The notes under the pieces were generated by a model that did no database searches, was not told the origin of the DNA, and worked only from the letters and a program-made list of their open reading frames with translations. From Methanocorpusculum sp. (GTDB taxonomy: Archaea > Halobacteriota > Methanomicrobia > Methanomicrobiales > Methanocorpusculaceae), in NCBI GenBank assembly GCA_029987115.1, contig DALTWK010000001.1, positions 62,001 through 126,000 on the forward strand: a stretch of 64,000 nt of DNA, written 5' to 3'. A program made the translations under genes and the position numbers. Numbering within the stretch: position 1 is the stretch's first letter; the number at the start of each line of letters is the position of its first letter. Of this stretch, positions 26,090 to 35,097 are shown one piece after another.

Positions 26090-26707
26090 ATGGCAGATTC
26101 ATACGAGGAAATGCTACAGAAGGCATATGCAGGCATTGATGAACCGACAGATACCGGTGAGCGTTTCGTCATGCCGAAGACCCGGGTCTACTTAGAAGGA
26201 AAGACAACGGTTCTAGAAAACTTCGCCGATATTGCCGACACCCTGAACCGTGAACAGGATCACTTCATGAAATACATCCTAGGTGAACTCGGAACAGCAG
26301 GAAAGATTGACGGTGCCCGCGCTGTCTTCAACGGTAAGTTCGAACTGGTGCAGTTTGAGACAATTGTGAAAAACTATGTTTCCGATTATGTCATCTGTTC
26401 CGAATGCGGAAGACCGGATACCATTCTTGTAATGGACAAGCACATCCTGATGCTCCAGTGTGAAGCATGCGGTGCAAAGCGCCCAATCAGAAAGCGGAAA
26501 GGAAAGACCGAAACCGTAGCCGTCAACACCGTCGAGGAAGGGCGCGAGATGGAAGTCACAATAGAATCCATCAGCAAGAAAGGTGACGGTGTGGCACGCG
26601 TTGGAAAATATATCGTCTACGTTTCCGGAACAAAAGTTGGCCAGAAAGTCAAGGTCAGAATTACAAAGATTTCCGGCCAGGTTGCTTTCACCCAGAAGAC
26701 TCTTTAA
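26090..26707 (+). CDS. Translation initiation factor aIF2 beta with fused TRAM domain
   Basis: 205 aa. Residues 1-135 are aIF2beta with the C2C2 zinc ribbon (CSECGR and CEACGA). From about residue 145 a TRAM domain (VTIESISKKGDGVARVGKYIVYV) is attached, known from many methanogen aIF2beta proteins; it binds RNA. The partner aIF2gamma is at 6701-7936. The 3' end overlaps that of the convergent priL gene by 20 bases. Confidence 0.94.
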   Translation: MADSYEEMLQKAYAGIDEPTDTGERFVMPKTRVYLEGKTTVLENFADIADTLNREQDHFMKYILGELGTAGKIDGARAVFNGKFELVQFETIVKNYVSDYVICSECGRPDTILVMDKHILMLQCEACGAKRPIRKRKGKTETVAVNTVEEGREMEVTIESISKKGDGVARVGKYIVYVSGTKVGQKVKVRITKISGQVAFTQKTL

Positions 26708-27737
26708 CTTCTTCTTTTTTCACAGATTTCTTTTCTTCAAGTTTCTTCTTCCGTTCGAGAAGGTAATTCTTTCTTTTGTAGTAGTTCAGCGGATGGTTGA
26801 CCTTATCGTCATCGCAGAGTTTGTCTTTGTGAACACAGAGCCCGTTGGTAAGCATCTTCGGACAGGCGAGTGGAGTGTACTCATTTTCTAAAATATGGTT
26901 GACCTGGTACTCAGTCATTTCCGCATTGTAGTCAGGACTCTGTGAGAATATGCCTTCAATCTGTTCCGAAGACATGCCGATAGTGCGCAGGAAGGCGACT
27001 AGAGTAAAGCGTCCGGCGTGAACCAGATTTGCTCCGGATGCCGCTGACTGAATCAGCGCCTGAATGCACGGCGGGAACGCAGATTCATTGATGGTTCCAA
27101 ACTCCTGCAGAGCGTTTGTCTGTACGTGAATAGAGAGACGTTCCGTCCAGGGAGCAAACTCCGCTTCGATTCCCCCTGGAACCGGCAGCGGAAGTTTTTC
27201 TCCGAGATAAAGCCGGATGCGTTCCCCTAATAGAATTTCAAGTTCATCAGGTGAGATAAGAACACGGCCTTTTTCCACATCACGGTTGATAAGCTGCCAC
27301 TTGCTCTCGTTGAGTCTTGCTGCCATCTGAAGATACTGCACAACTGAAAGATACTCTGCCCCCAAAGAAATGCCGAACTCTCCACAGACACGGTCTTTGA
27401 TGGAGGTGTTGGTTTCAGAGAGGAGATGAGTATAGACGCGTTTTGCTTCCCCTCTGACAAATCGGTCGATGACGCGCCGGTCTTTCAGACAGGAAACCAA
27501 GATACGTGCAAGAACATAGGTGACGATATCGGAGATATTGTCGCCGGATGTATCTTCAGGGTAGATTGCTTTGCCGTCAATTGCAACCTGCACGCGTTCG
27601 GTTGCTTTTTCAAGATAATGAAGACCAGTCGGCGTGGTGGAAAGCCCGGATACAGAAATTCCGCGGGAAGCAAGAATCTTCTGCGCTTCCGGCAAAAAAG
27701 GGTAGTGAATCAGATCCCGCAAATCAACAGCAGGCAT
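26688..27737 (-). CDS. priL: DNA primase large subunit PriL
   Basis: 349 aa non-catalytic primase subunit. The four Fe-S cluster cysteines are visible in FPPCIQ, in TPLACPKMLTNGLC and in KDKLC, the last three within 20 residues. The C-terminal tail is very Lys/Glu rich and may be disordered. It starts 11 bases after the PCNA gene, so the two replication genes are co-transcribed. Confidence 0.94.
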   Translation of the reverse strand: MPAVDLRDLIHYPFLPEAQKILASRGISVSGLSTTPTGLHYLEKATERVQVAIDGKAIYPEDTSGDNISDIVTYVLARILVSCLKDRRVIDRFVRGEAKRVYTHLLSETNTSIKDRVCGEFGISLGAEYLSVVQYLQMAARLNESKWQLINRDVEKGRVLISPDELEILLGERIRLYLGEKLPLPVPGGIEAEFAPWTERLSIHVQTNALQEFGTINESAFPPCIQALIQSAASGANLVHAGRFTLVAFLRTIGMSSEQIEGIFSQSPDYNAEMTEYQVNHILENEYTPLACPKMLTNGLCVHKDKLCDDDKVNHPLNYYKRKNYLLERKKKLEEKKSVKKEEVKESSG

Positions 27738-27748
27738 GGCTGATGCAG

Positions 27749-28498
27749 TTAGTCTGCCTCAATTCTCGGAGCAAGCAGGTATCCGATTTTTCCTTTGCCT
27801 TCTGCATATTCAAAGGAGAACTGAACCGGGTGGTCGTTGCCAAGTCTAATCTGTACTTTGTTTGCATGGCTGATGCTCCTTCCCATATCTTTTAAGTAAT
27901 CGAGGGAGAACAGGGAACGTGCATTTGCGATTTCGATGTAGTGAACATCGTCTCCGGATAGTTCACGCATGATGCGGTCGGTGTCGCCTTCTGCGTTCAT
28001 GGTAAAGATGTTGGTTTCAGCGGAAACGGAGAGGGAAATCTTGTCGGAAACCATTGCCGCTGCCTTGATAGCATCGTTGAACATCGAACCTGCAATCTCG
28101 AAAGTGGTCGGGAGTGGCATATTCGGTGCGTTCGGGTCTTTTCTGATTGCCTTGGTATCTAATAGGGTTATTGAGTATTCATATCCACCGAAGCTGAGTT
28201 TCAGTTTCTTTCCGGCGTCATCGAGATCGAGAGAGACAGTTTCGGCCTTTCCAATCATTCCCATCATGGAACGAATTTTTTCGATATCAAGACCTACCTC
28301 AATCGGATCTGCAGAAACATTGTAGGTATCAAATGCATCCTTGTTGAGTTCAAGAGAGACCATTGCGACGTTAGAAGTGTCGACGGTGATGGTTCTGAAC
28401 CCGTTTGCATCAATGTGAAGACGGCATTCGTTGACTAATGCGGAGACTGCGTCAATGGTCTCACGGAAAATGTCTGCTTTGAGTGTTGCTTGTAACAT
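27749..28498 (-). CDS. pcn: DNA polymerase sliding clamp (PCNA)
   Basis: 249 aa, the typical length of a PCNA monomer. The sequence opens LKADIFRETIDAVSALVNE, contains the FRTITVDTSNVAMVSLEL segment, and ends with GKIGYLLAPRIEAD, the hallmark C-terminal strand. It forms the trimeric clamp for archaeal B and D polymerases and other PIP-box proteins. It is divergent from rlmE with about 90 AT-rich bases between. Confidence 0.97.
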   Translation of the reverse strand: MLQATLKADIFRETIDAVSALVNECRLHIDANGFRTITVDTSNVAMVSLELNKDAFDTYNVSADPIEVGLDIEKIRSMMGMIGKAETVSLDLDDAGKKLKLSFGGYEYSITLLDTKAIRKDPNAPNMPLPTTFEIAGSMFNDAIKAAAMVSDKISLSVSAETNIFTMNAEGDTDRIMRELSGDDVHYIEIANARSLFSLDYLKDMGRSISHANKVQIRLGNDHPVQFSFEYAEGKGKIGYLLAPRIEAD

Positions 28499-28606
28499 TC
28501 GTTTGATTCCCCTTTACTGACAATACCTAATGTATTGGCACGATAAAGTTAAAATTATATTTATATGTTCTCTCATAATAGATAATAATTATTGGATGTG
28601 ATTCCC

Positions 28607-29233
28607 ATGGGATCAATGTGGTCAAGAGATGCAGTCTATAGAAAATCGGTGAAGGAAGGATTCCGTGCACGTTCCGCATACAAACTTCTCGATATCAATA
28701 CCCGTTTTAATATCATCAGAAAAACCGATAATGTGGTTGACCTGGGTTCCGCCCCGGGAAGCTGGCTTCAAGTCTTAAAAACGCTTACCGACGGTCAACT
28801 CTGCGGTGTGGATTTGAACCCGATTGCCCCGCTGGAAAATGTGATTACATTTACTGGGGACTTTACCTCAACAGTTATTCAGGAAAAAATCCGTGCAGCA
28901 ATGCCGGTCGTCAATGTGGTTGTCTGCGATGCAGCCCCACACCTGTCCGGCGCGAAGGACTATGATCAGGCGCGGGTAATGGCACTCAATGAGGATGCGC
29001 TGAACTTTGCAGCAACGCTCCTGAAGCAGGGAGGAAACCTAGTCATGAAATCCTTCCAGGGTTCCGAGTTCAATGACCTGGTCGACCTAGTCAGGGAAAA
29101 ATTCTACTCGGTCCGAGTTATGCGTTCTTCCGCAACCAGAAGAGGAAGCACCGAGTGCTACATCATTGCCAAGAACTTCATTGGTGATGCACGTGACGAC
29201 CGCATCAAACCTTCTGCCGAGGCAGAAAAATAA
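28607..29233 (+). CDS. rlmE: 23S rRNA 2'-O-methyltransferase RlmE (FtsJ family)
   Basis: 208 aa Rossmann methyltransferase. The SAM loop is VDLGSAPGSWLQVL, and the catalytic K-D-K-E tetrad fits FRARSAYKL, DAAPHLSG, VMKSFQG and STECYII. It methylates uridine 2552 in the ribosomal A loop (E. coli numbering). A TTG at 28592 is in frame, but ATG 28607 has GGATGTGA at good spacing. Archaeal members often carry a C-terminal TRAM domain, which is absent here. Confidence 0.95.
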   Translation: MGSMWSRDAVYRKSVKEGFRARSAYKLLDINTRFNIIRKTDNVVDLGSAPGSWLQVLKTLTDGQLCGVDLNPIAPLENVITFTGDFTSTVIQEKIRAAMPVVNVVVCDAAPHLSGAKDYDQARVMALNEDALNFAATLLKQGGNLVMKSFQGSEFNDLVDLVREKFYSVRVMRSSATRRGSTECYIIAKNFIGDARDDRIKPSAEAEK

Positions 29234-29273
29234 CCCCTTGTTTTATACTCTTCTTTGACCCATATTATGGGAT

Positions 29274-30203
29274 ATGAAACCCATTCGTCTGCGGGATTTT
29301 GTTATGACAGAGGACAACTGCATCTATGCAGTTTCCGGTTATGAAAACGACGAGCGTGCCGAATGTATTCTGCGCTATGTTCCGACAGAAGACGGCGACC
29401 GTGTCTCTGCATTGAACGGCCTTCGCTACAAAAAATATGACTTCGGCGATGCATTTGCCTGGGTTAAGGAGCATAAGCCGCAGTATCTTGATCTGGTACA
29501 CCGCGTACCGCTTTCCGATATTGTCCGCGTTCTGAAACCTGAAGAGCAGGCCCCGGCAATTGCACAGCGCAATGCTCGTGCCGGAAGACTCTTTGCACTC
29601 TTTGACCTGCCAGCAGGAACCTACGGTTCAACCGGATCTCTGGTTGCCGGTCTTGAGAACTCCGCATCCGATATTGACATGGTTGTCTACGGCTCGGAAT
29701 GGTTCAAGGCACGGGAGAAGCTGATTCAATTGACCAAAGAGGGAAAGATTCCTGCTATGAGCGATGAAATGTGGCGCAAGGTCTACAACAAGCGTCAACC
29801 CGACATCAGCTTCGATGACTTTGTTCTGCATGAAGCACGCAAGTTCAACCGTGGAGAGTTCGAAGGAACTTACTTCGATCTTCTCTACTCCCGTGGATAC
29901 GACAATCTGCACTCGGTTCCTCCAATTACGCTGGGACAAAAAACACATGCAACAACAATTGAAGCTAAAGTTACCGACGCTTCTCTTGCATTCGACTCTC
30001 CAGGAATCTATAAAGTCGATCACGAGGAAATCGACTATGTCTTTTCCTTTACTCACACATATATCGGTCAAGCATTTACCGGAGAAACCATTGAAGCAAA
30101 AGGCGTGATTGAAGAACACGGCGACCAGAAATGGCTCATCGTTGGAACCACCCGTGAAGCACACGGAGAATATATTGTATCCAGAACCCTTCTGGATGCC
30201 TGA
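29274..30203 (+). CDS. Archaeal nucleotidyltransferase-domain protein (COG1665-like)
   Basis: 309 aa with a minimal nucleotidyltransferase fold: GSTGSLVAGLENSASDID (about 121-138) gives the GS and DxD metal motif. A short N-terminal beta domain and a C-terminal beta-rich domain (about 215-309) flank it. The family is archaeal and its substrate is unknown. It is preceded by rlmE and followed by a T7 signal. Confidence 0.8.
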   Translation: MKPIRLRDFVMTEDNCIYAVSGYENDERAECILRYVPTEDGDRVSALNGLRYKKYDFGDAFAWVKEHKPQYLDLVHRVPLSDIVRVLKPEEQAPAIAQRNARAGRLFALFDLPAGTYGSTGSLVAGLENSASDIDMVVYGSEWFKAREKLIQLTKEGKIPAMSDEMWRKVYNKRQPDISFDDFVLHEARKFNRGEFEGTYFDLLYSRGYDNLHSVPPITLGQKTHATTIEAKVTDASLAFDSPGIYKVDHEEIDYVFSFTHTYIGQAFTGETIEAKGVIEEHGDQKWLIVGTTREAHGEYIVSRTLLDA

Positions 30204-30207
30204 ACAC

Positions 30208-30214
30208 TTTTTTT
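30208..30214 (+). terminator. Oligo-T terminator between nucleotidyltransferase and azlC
   Basis: Seven T begin four bases after the nucleotidyltransferase stop and ten bases before the azlC start. Confidence 0.45.
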
Positions 30215-30223
30215 GCAGACACT

Positions 30224-30934
30224 ATGACTGAAATGCGGGATATCAGACGGGCATTCAAAGCAGCCTTCCCGCATACCATACCGATTCTTGCCGGCTTCCT
30301 CTTTGTAGGTTTATCCTACGGATTGTACATGAACGCAGAAGGATTCCCCTTCTGGTACCCGTTTCTGATGGCACTACTCATCTTCGGGGGGTCGCTTGAG
30401 TTCATTGCCGCCTCGATGCTTCTCACACCGTTTGCCCCAGTTCAGATGCTCATTGTTGCGTTCATGGTGCAAGCCCGCCATCTCTTTTACGGCATCTCTA
30501 TGCTAAAAAAATACCGGGGAATCGGGAAGAAGAAATGGTACATGATTTTCGGTCTCTGTGACGAAACGTTTGCAATCAACTATTCGACCGAGATTCCGGA
30601 CGGAATTGACAAAGGATGGTTCTACTTTGCCGTGACCATTCTGGACCATTTCTACTGGGTGATAGGAGCATTGATCGGCGGTCTTCTCGGTGCAATCATT
30701 CCATTCAGTACAGAAGGCATCGAATTTGTGATGACGGCTCTTTTCCTTGTCATCTTCATTGACCAGTGGCGCAAAGAGAAGCGGCATGTATCAGCACTGG
30801 TTGGAATTCTTGCCTCGGTCGCTTGTCTTTTAGTGTTCGGTGCGGATTCGTTTTTGATTCCGACGATGCTTTGCATTGTTCTTCTGCTGACGGTATTCCG
30901 CAAACCGCTTGAAAAGAGGTGGCAGAAGAAATGA
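30224..30934 (+). CDS. azlC: AzlC-family branched-chain amino acid exporter subunit
   Basis: 236 aa with five to seven membrane helices. The N-terminal IPILAGFLFVGLSYGLYMN and the FGGSLEFIAASMLL motif are typical of AzlC. With AzlD it exports branched-chain amino acids (or analogues) across the cytoplasmic membrane. Its stop overlaps the start of azlD as ATGA. The closely placed T7 run upstream suggests its own transcription or read-through. Confidence 0.92.
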   Translation: MTEMRDIRRAFKAAFPHTIPILAGFLFVGLSYGLYMNAEGFPFWYPFLMALLIFGGSLEFIAASMLLTPFAPVQMLIVAFMVQARHLFYGISMLKKYRGIGKKKWYMIFGLCDETFAINYSTEIPDGIDKGWFYFAVTILDHFYWVIGALIGGLLGAIIPFSTEGIEFVMTALFLVIFIDQWRKEKRHVSALVGILASVACLLVFGADSFLIPTMLCIVLLLTVFRKPLEKRWQKK

Positions 30935-31257
30935 CGATTACCGAGCAGATTATTCTCATCGGCATATGCGTTCTGGTAACGATGGCAACACGGTTCCTGC
31001 CATTTTTACTGTTCAAAGAGGGAAAGCCGATTCCGAAATACCTGCAGTACCTGGGGAAAGTACTGCCGACTGCCATCTTCGCCATGCTTGTCGTCTACTG
31101 TATGCGTGATGTGAGTTTCATCTCAGGAAACTTTGGTATTCCCGCACTGATTTCAATTGCCGTCGTGATTGGATTGCATCTCTGGCGCAAGAACATGATT
31201 CTCTCGATTGCAGCAGGTACAATTCTTTACATGATTCTTGTGCAACTAGTGTTCTGA
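30931..31257 (+). CDS. azlD: AzlD-family branched-chain amino acid transporter subunit
   Basis: 108 aa with four hydrophobic helices and the family MATRFLPFLLF segment. The frame is open from 30919, but ATG 30931 has a GAGGTGG ribosome site and overlaps the azlC stop (ATGA). It is the small partner of AzlC. Confidence 0.92.
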   Translation: MTITEQIILIGICVLVTMATRFLPFLLFKEGKPIPKYLQYLGKVLPTAIFAMLVVYCMRDVSFISGNFGIPALISIAVVIGLHLWRKNMILSIAAGTILYMILVQLVF

Positions 31258-31292
31258 GAAAAATACAAAAGATTTCAAAAACGTGATTATTA

Positions 31293-31366
31293 AGCCGTTG
31301 GAGGGATTTGAACCCTCGACCTGCTGATTACGAATCAGCCGCTATGCCGGGCTAGGCCACAACGGC
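31293..31366 (-). tRNA. trnT: tRNA-Thr (CGT anticodon)
   Basis: The cloverleaf folds cleanly on the minus strand. The acceptor stem is GCCGTTG with CAACGGC, the T arm is GAGGG-TTCAAAT-CCCTC, and the anticodon arm is GCTGA-TTCGTAA-TCAGC giving CGT, for Thr ACG codons. The discriminator is T, as in archaeal threonine tRNAs. No intron is seen and no CCA is encoded. Confidence 0.95.
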
Positions 31367-31405
31367 AAAAGTACCTAATAATATTGTCTATGTGACATAA
31401 AAAGA

Positions 31406-31702
31406 TTATGAGTATCCTTGAAGAGAGAAACCATTGGAGTCGTCTTTCTTCTGAGGGGCATGGGAGATTTCTCCGAACTTCGACTCATAGTCTGCGATGC
31501 TCTTTTCCAAAGCGGCAAGCAGTTTTTTTGCATGCTGCGGGGAGATGGAAACAATTGCCTTTGCTTTTGCCTGGTTCACGGACGGGAGTTGGTGAAGGAA
31601 CATCATGGTGAATTCATCATCTTTGAAGGCAACCTGAATCATATTGCTGTAGACTGGATCTAAGGTCGGTGGAATCTGGACCTGTATTTCTGTCTGTTTC
31701 AT
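31406..31702 (-). CDS. DUF3467 family protein
   Basis: 98 aa with the DUF3467 core (YSNMIQVAFKDDEFTMMFLHQ, then VSISPQHAKKLLAALEKSIADYE), a small conserved family of bacteria and archaea with unknown function. The C-terminal tail is polar. It is divergent from the DtxR-FeoA gene with a 93-base region between. Confidence 0.85.
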   Translation of the reverse strand: MKQTEIQVQIPPTLDPVYSNMIQVAFKDDEFTMMFLHQLPSVNQAKAKAIVSISPQHAKKLLAALEKSIADYESKFGEISHAPQKKDDSNGFSLQGYS

Positions 31703-31795
31703 ATGGATAGTATTCGCCGTCAGTAAATAAAGAATTTAGTAAAAGTATTATAGATTCAATTAGAAAAGTAACTGATATAGGATACTATTTAGCAT

Positions 31796-32425
31796 ATGAC
31801 AGTAGACCTTGCCGAAGACATACTTGAAGAGATGCTTAACCTGGGAAGAACCTGGATTACCCGTGACGACCTGTCGCGTCTTTCCTCCCGTGGGGTGAAA
31901 GAATTTATCGCAGCCCTCTCTCAACTGAAGAAAGACAAAGCCATCACCGAAGGCGAGAAAGGATTCAGTCTCACCGAACTCGGAAAACAGAAAGCAGAAA
32001 CAATCGCACGAAAACATGCTGTTTTGGCAAGTTTCTTAACCGATGTGCTCGGTGCAAAACCGGAAGATGCATCGGAAGAAGCTTGCATTCTCGAACATAC
32101 AATATCCAATGAAACCATCAATAAGCTCGATTCCTTCCTTGACAAAACCACGCCGGAATTTGTCAGTCACAAAGAACTGACCGCAAAGAACCCGATTGTT
32201 CCGTTGCTGGAATGTACCGAAGGATCGCTTTTGCACGTTGCAATGATTGAGGCGTTTTCCAAGCACAACCGGTTAATCGACCTGGGTGTTGTTCCAGGAG
32301 AACTCATCACGCTGAAACGCCGTCTGCACAACGATGCGGTCGTCATCAAAGTCAAAGGATGCGACATCGCTTTAAGCCCGGAAATTGCCTCCAGTATTAT
32401 GGTAGAGCGGTGCAACACGAAATGA
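31796..32425 (+). CDS. DtxR-type metal regulator fused to FeoA domain
   Basis: 209 aa. Residues 1-65 form a winged helix of the DtxR/MntR kind; residues 66-130 match the metal-sensing/dimer domain (ETIARKHAVLASFLTDVLG, CILEHTIS). The C-terminal ~75 residues are an FeoA/SH3-like domain (LIDLGVVPGELITLKRR). It overlaps feoB as ATGA, so it probably senses ferrous iron, controls this operon, and may also serve as the FeoA partner. No separate feoA is seen. Confidence 0.88.
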   Translation: MTVDLAEDILEEMLNLGRTWITRDDLSRLSSRGVKEFIAALSQLKKDKAITEGEKGFSLTELGKQKAETIARKHAVLASFLTDVLGAKPEDASEEACILEHTISNETINKLDSFLDKTTPEFVSHKELTAKNPIVPLLECTEGSLLHVAMIEAFSKHNRLIDLGVVPGELITLKRRLHNDAVVIKVKGCDIALSPEIASSIMVERCNTK

Positions 32426-34293
32426 AGTCCGCAGTACTGATTGGAAATCCAAGTGTTGGCAAATCAGTCATCTTCAACGCGCTGACTGGTCTCGGCGTTG
32501 AAATCAGTAACTATCCTGGAACGACTGTAACCACCAAAAGCGGTGTTGTCAAGTTCGGAGACAGCGAATTCACGCTGACCGACCTACCAGGAATCTATTC
32601 ACTCTCTGGCGATTCCACCGAAGAAACAATGGTACGGGAGTATCTCGTCACCGAAAATCCGGATTTATTTATTGCAGTTCTTGATGCATCGCACCTGGAA
32701 CGCAACCTCTATCTTTTGCTGCAGATTGCAGACATCCAAAAACCGCTGCTTGTTGTTTTGAACATGATTGACGATGCAGTTGCCGCTGGTAAGATTATTG
32801 ATTCGGCGAAACTCTCAGAGAAATTCGGTGTCCCAGTCATTCCAACCGTTGCTACCCAAGGAAAGAACCTGAACGAGATTGCAAAATATATCGTCGGTGA
32901 CACGTTGCCGGCACCGAATCTTCTGACACGGTTCGACCACCACATCGAAGCGGCGGAGGTCAATCTGCAGAGATTCCACAACGTAACCATTGCAGAGGCA
33001 CTCTTCGCTCTGGAAGGAGCGGAACTATCGACACTGAAACAGGAAGTCATCGAATCAGCATCCGCCATCGATGAAGAGATTAAAAAACGCCACGAGATGT
33101 CTTCAGAACAAATTATCGCAACCAACCGCCACAACTCGGCGAGGAAGATTGCTGATGAAGTGACATCTGAAGCCCCGAAAAAGAAGAAGATTCCATTTGA
33201 CTCACTTCTCACAAAGACCTTTCCGGGAATCCCAATTCTGATTCTTATCATGGTCGGTATTCTGGTCATCGTCTTTTTAGTCGGTGGCTGGCTTGAAGAA
33301 CTGATTGTCACGCTGATGACCAACTACATCCAGATTCCATTCGATTCTTTAGAACTGCATCCGCTTCTGACGACGGTCGGTGATGCGGTCATTCTTGCAC
33401 TGATGTCGGGTCTCGGTATAGCGTTCCCGTACGTCTTCCTCTTCTACATTTTCATCTCGATTCTGGAAGACACCGGATACCTGACCCGTGCGGCGTTTCT
33501 TGCCGACCGGTTCATGCACAAGCTCGGTCTGCACGGCCAGGGACTGATTCCGCTAGTACTTTCCTTCGGTTGCAGTGTACCTGCCATTATGAGCACACGG
33601 CTTCTTCCAACCAAACGTGAACGGTTCATCGCATCGATTCTTGTTACGATGCTGCCGTGTTCAGCACGTACCGTAGTCATCTCGGGAATCGTTGCAGCGT
33701 TCATCGGATTCGGACCGGCTCTTTCAATCTACGCAATTGTCTTTGTTCTGGTCTTTGTTGTCGGTTGTATCTTATCCAAGGTAACACCGGGTGAACAGTA
33801 CGGCATGATTTTAGAAATGGCGGAGATTAGAAAACCGATTCCAAAATATGTCATCAGAAAGTCGTGGATGCGGGTTAAGGAGTTCCTGTTTATTGCAATG
33901 CCGCTGCTTCTGATAAGCAGTGTCATTCTCGGCATCTGTCAGTACCTCGGCTGGGTTGACATGTTCATGAACTTCATCGATCCGGCATCGATGGCAGTTC
34001 TGGGCATCCCAGGTTTTGCTCTGACAGCACTGCTCTTCGGAATTCTCCGAAAAGAGATGGCATTTGAAACGCTCGCGGTCATGGCAGGAACAACAGAACT
34101 GCTTACAGTGCTCAGTGCAGGACAGCTTTACATCTTTGCCATCGTCTGTGTTCTCTTTGTCCCATGCATCTCAACCATAGCTGTTCTGATGCGGGAACAC
34201 GGTGCCAAAAAGGCCCTTCTGATTGCCATGTTTACGCTGATACTCGGACTGCTAATGGGCTTTATCTTCAATATTATCTTCAAATTTATCTAG
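32422..34293 (+). CDS. feoB: Ferrous iron transporter FeoB
   Basis: 623 aa. The N-terminal G domain has GNPSVGKS (G1), a G2 threonine loop (YPGTTV), DLPGIYSL (G3) and NMID (G4). The membrane domain carries the Gate motifs, with cysteine motifs FGCSVPAIMSTR and MLPCSARTVVISG. It imports Fe2+ through the cytoplasmic membrane using GTP. The frame opens at 32359, but ATG 32422 overlaps the regulator stop and starts the G domain properly. Confidence 0.96.
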   Translation: MKSAVLIGNPSVGKSVIFNALTGLGVEISNYPGTTVTTKSGVVKFGDSEFTLTDLPGIYSLSGDSTEETMVREYLVTENPDLFIAVLDASHLERNLYLLLQIADIQKPLLVVLNMIDDAVAAGKIIDSAKLSEKFGVPVIPTVATQGKNLNEIAKYIVGDTLPAPNLLTRFDHHIEAAEVNLQRFHNVTIAEALFALEGAELSTLKQEVIESASAIDEEIKKRHEMSSEQIIATNRHNSARKIADEVTSEAPKKKKIPFDSLLTKTFPGIPILILIMVGILVIVFLVGGWLEELIVTLMTNYIQIPFDSLELHPLLTTVGDAVILALMSGLGIAFPYVFLFYIFISILEDTGYLTRAAFLADRFMHKLGLHGQGLIPLVLSFGCSVPAIMSTRLLPTKRERFIASILVTMLPCSARTVVISGIVAAFIGFGPALSIYAIVFVLVFVVGCILSKVTPGEQYGMILEMAEIRKPIPKYVIRKSWMRVKEFLFIAMPLLLISSVILGICQYLGWVDMFMNFIDPASMAVLGIPGFALTALLFGILRKEMAFETLAVMAGTTELLTVLSAGQLYIFAIVCVLFVPCISTIAVLMREHGAKKALLIAMFTLILGLLMGFIFNIIFKFI

Positions 34294-34338
34294 AGGACAA
34301 CCATCTAAATATGCTCACAACAAATAGGTAAGATAATC

Positions 34339-35097
34339 ATGCTGACATTTATCGGTCTCGGACTCTTTGATGAACTTGACGTGTCGGTCCGCGGAGATTA
34401 TGCCATCCGCAATGCCGACACCGTTTTTCTGGAAGTGTATACCTCAGTTCTGATGGGTTCTTCTCTAGCAAAACTCGAAGAATATTACGGAAAGAAGATT
34501 ATTCCACTCGTACGCGAAGATGTTGAGATACACTCAGATAAAATTATTGAAGCAGCAAAGATAGGGAATGCAGTCTTTCTGACTGCGGGAGACTCTATGG
34601 TGGCAACCACCCACTCGGACATCAGAATCCGTTGCGCAGAAGCAGGCGTAGAAACCGCAATTATTCACGGTGCATCGATCACCACTGCAGTCTGCGGACT
34701 CTCAGGTCTGCAAAACTATCGGTTCGGGAAATCAGTTTCAGTACCATTCCCTTACGGAAAATGGTTCCCAATGACTCCAATTGAAGTTATCTCGGAAAAT
34801 CTGGCAAACAATCTGCACACACTGGTGTTCCTTGACATCCAAAAGGACAAGGAACGCTATATGAAAATTTCTGAAGCAGTGGAATTATTAGAAGAACAGT
34901 GCAGACGTTCTGGCAAAGAAATACCGCTCTACATCGGCATAGCACGTGCCGGATCTCCGCAGCCGATAGTGCATGCTGGAACCGCCGAGGACATGAAAAC
35001 CTTTGACTTCGGCGGACCGCTTCATATCATGATTGTTCCTGCAGAACTTCACGACATGGAACGCGAATATCTGCAGAGGTTCGCCGGGTTATGCTGA
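34339..35097 (+). CDS. dphB: Diphthine synthase
   Basis: 252 aa SAM-dependent methyltransferase of the tetrapyrrole-methylase fold. The opening MLTFIGLGLFDELDVSVRG, then TAGDSMVATTHSDI and HGASITTAVCGLSGLQNYRFG, are diagnostic of DphB/Dph5. It trimethylates the modified histidine of elongation factor 2 in diphthamide synthesis. It overlaps the downstream DUF357 gene by 7 bases. Confidence 0.96.
   Translation: MLTFIGLGLFDELDVSVRGDYAIRNADTVFLEVYTSVLMGSSLAKLEEYYGKKIIPLVREDVEIHSDKIIEAAKIGNAVFLTAGDSMVATTHSDIRIRCAEAGVETAIIHGASITTAVCGLSGLQNYRFGKSVSVPFPYGKWFPMTPIEVISENLANNLHTLVFLDIQKDKERYMKISEAVELLEEQCRRSGKEIPLYIGIARAGSPQPIVHAGTAEDMKTFDFGGPLHIMIVPAELHDMEREYLQRFAGLC

Noticed and set aside
26688..26707. 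Overlap of aIF2beta and priL ends as a sequencing error
   Set aside because: Both C-termini are plausible for their families, and short convergent overlaps are common in this compact genome.
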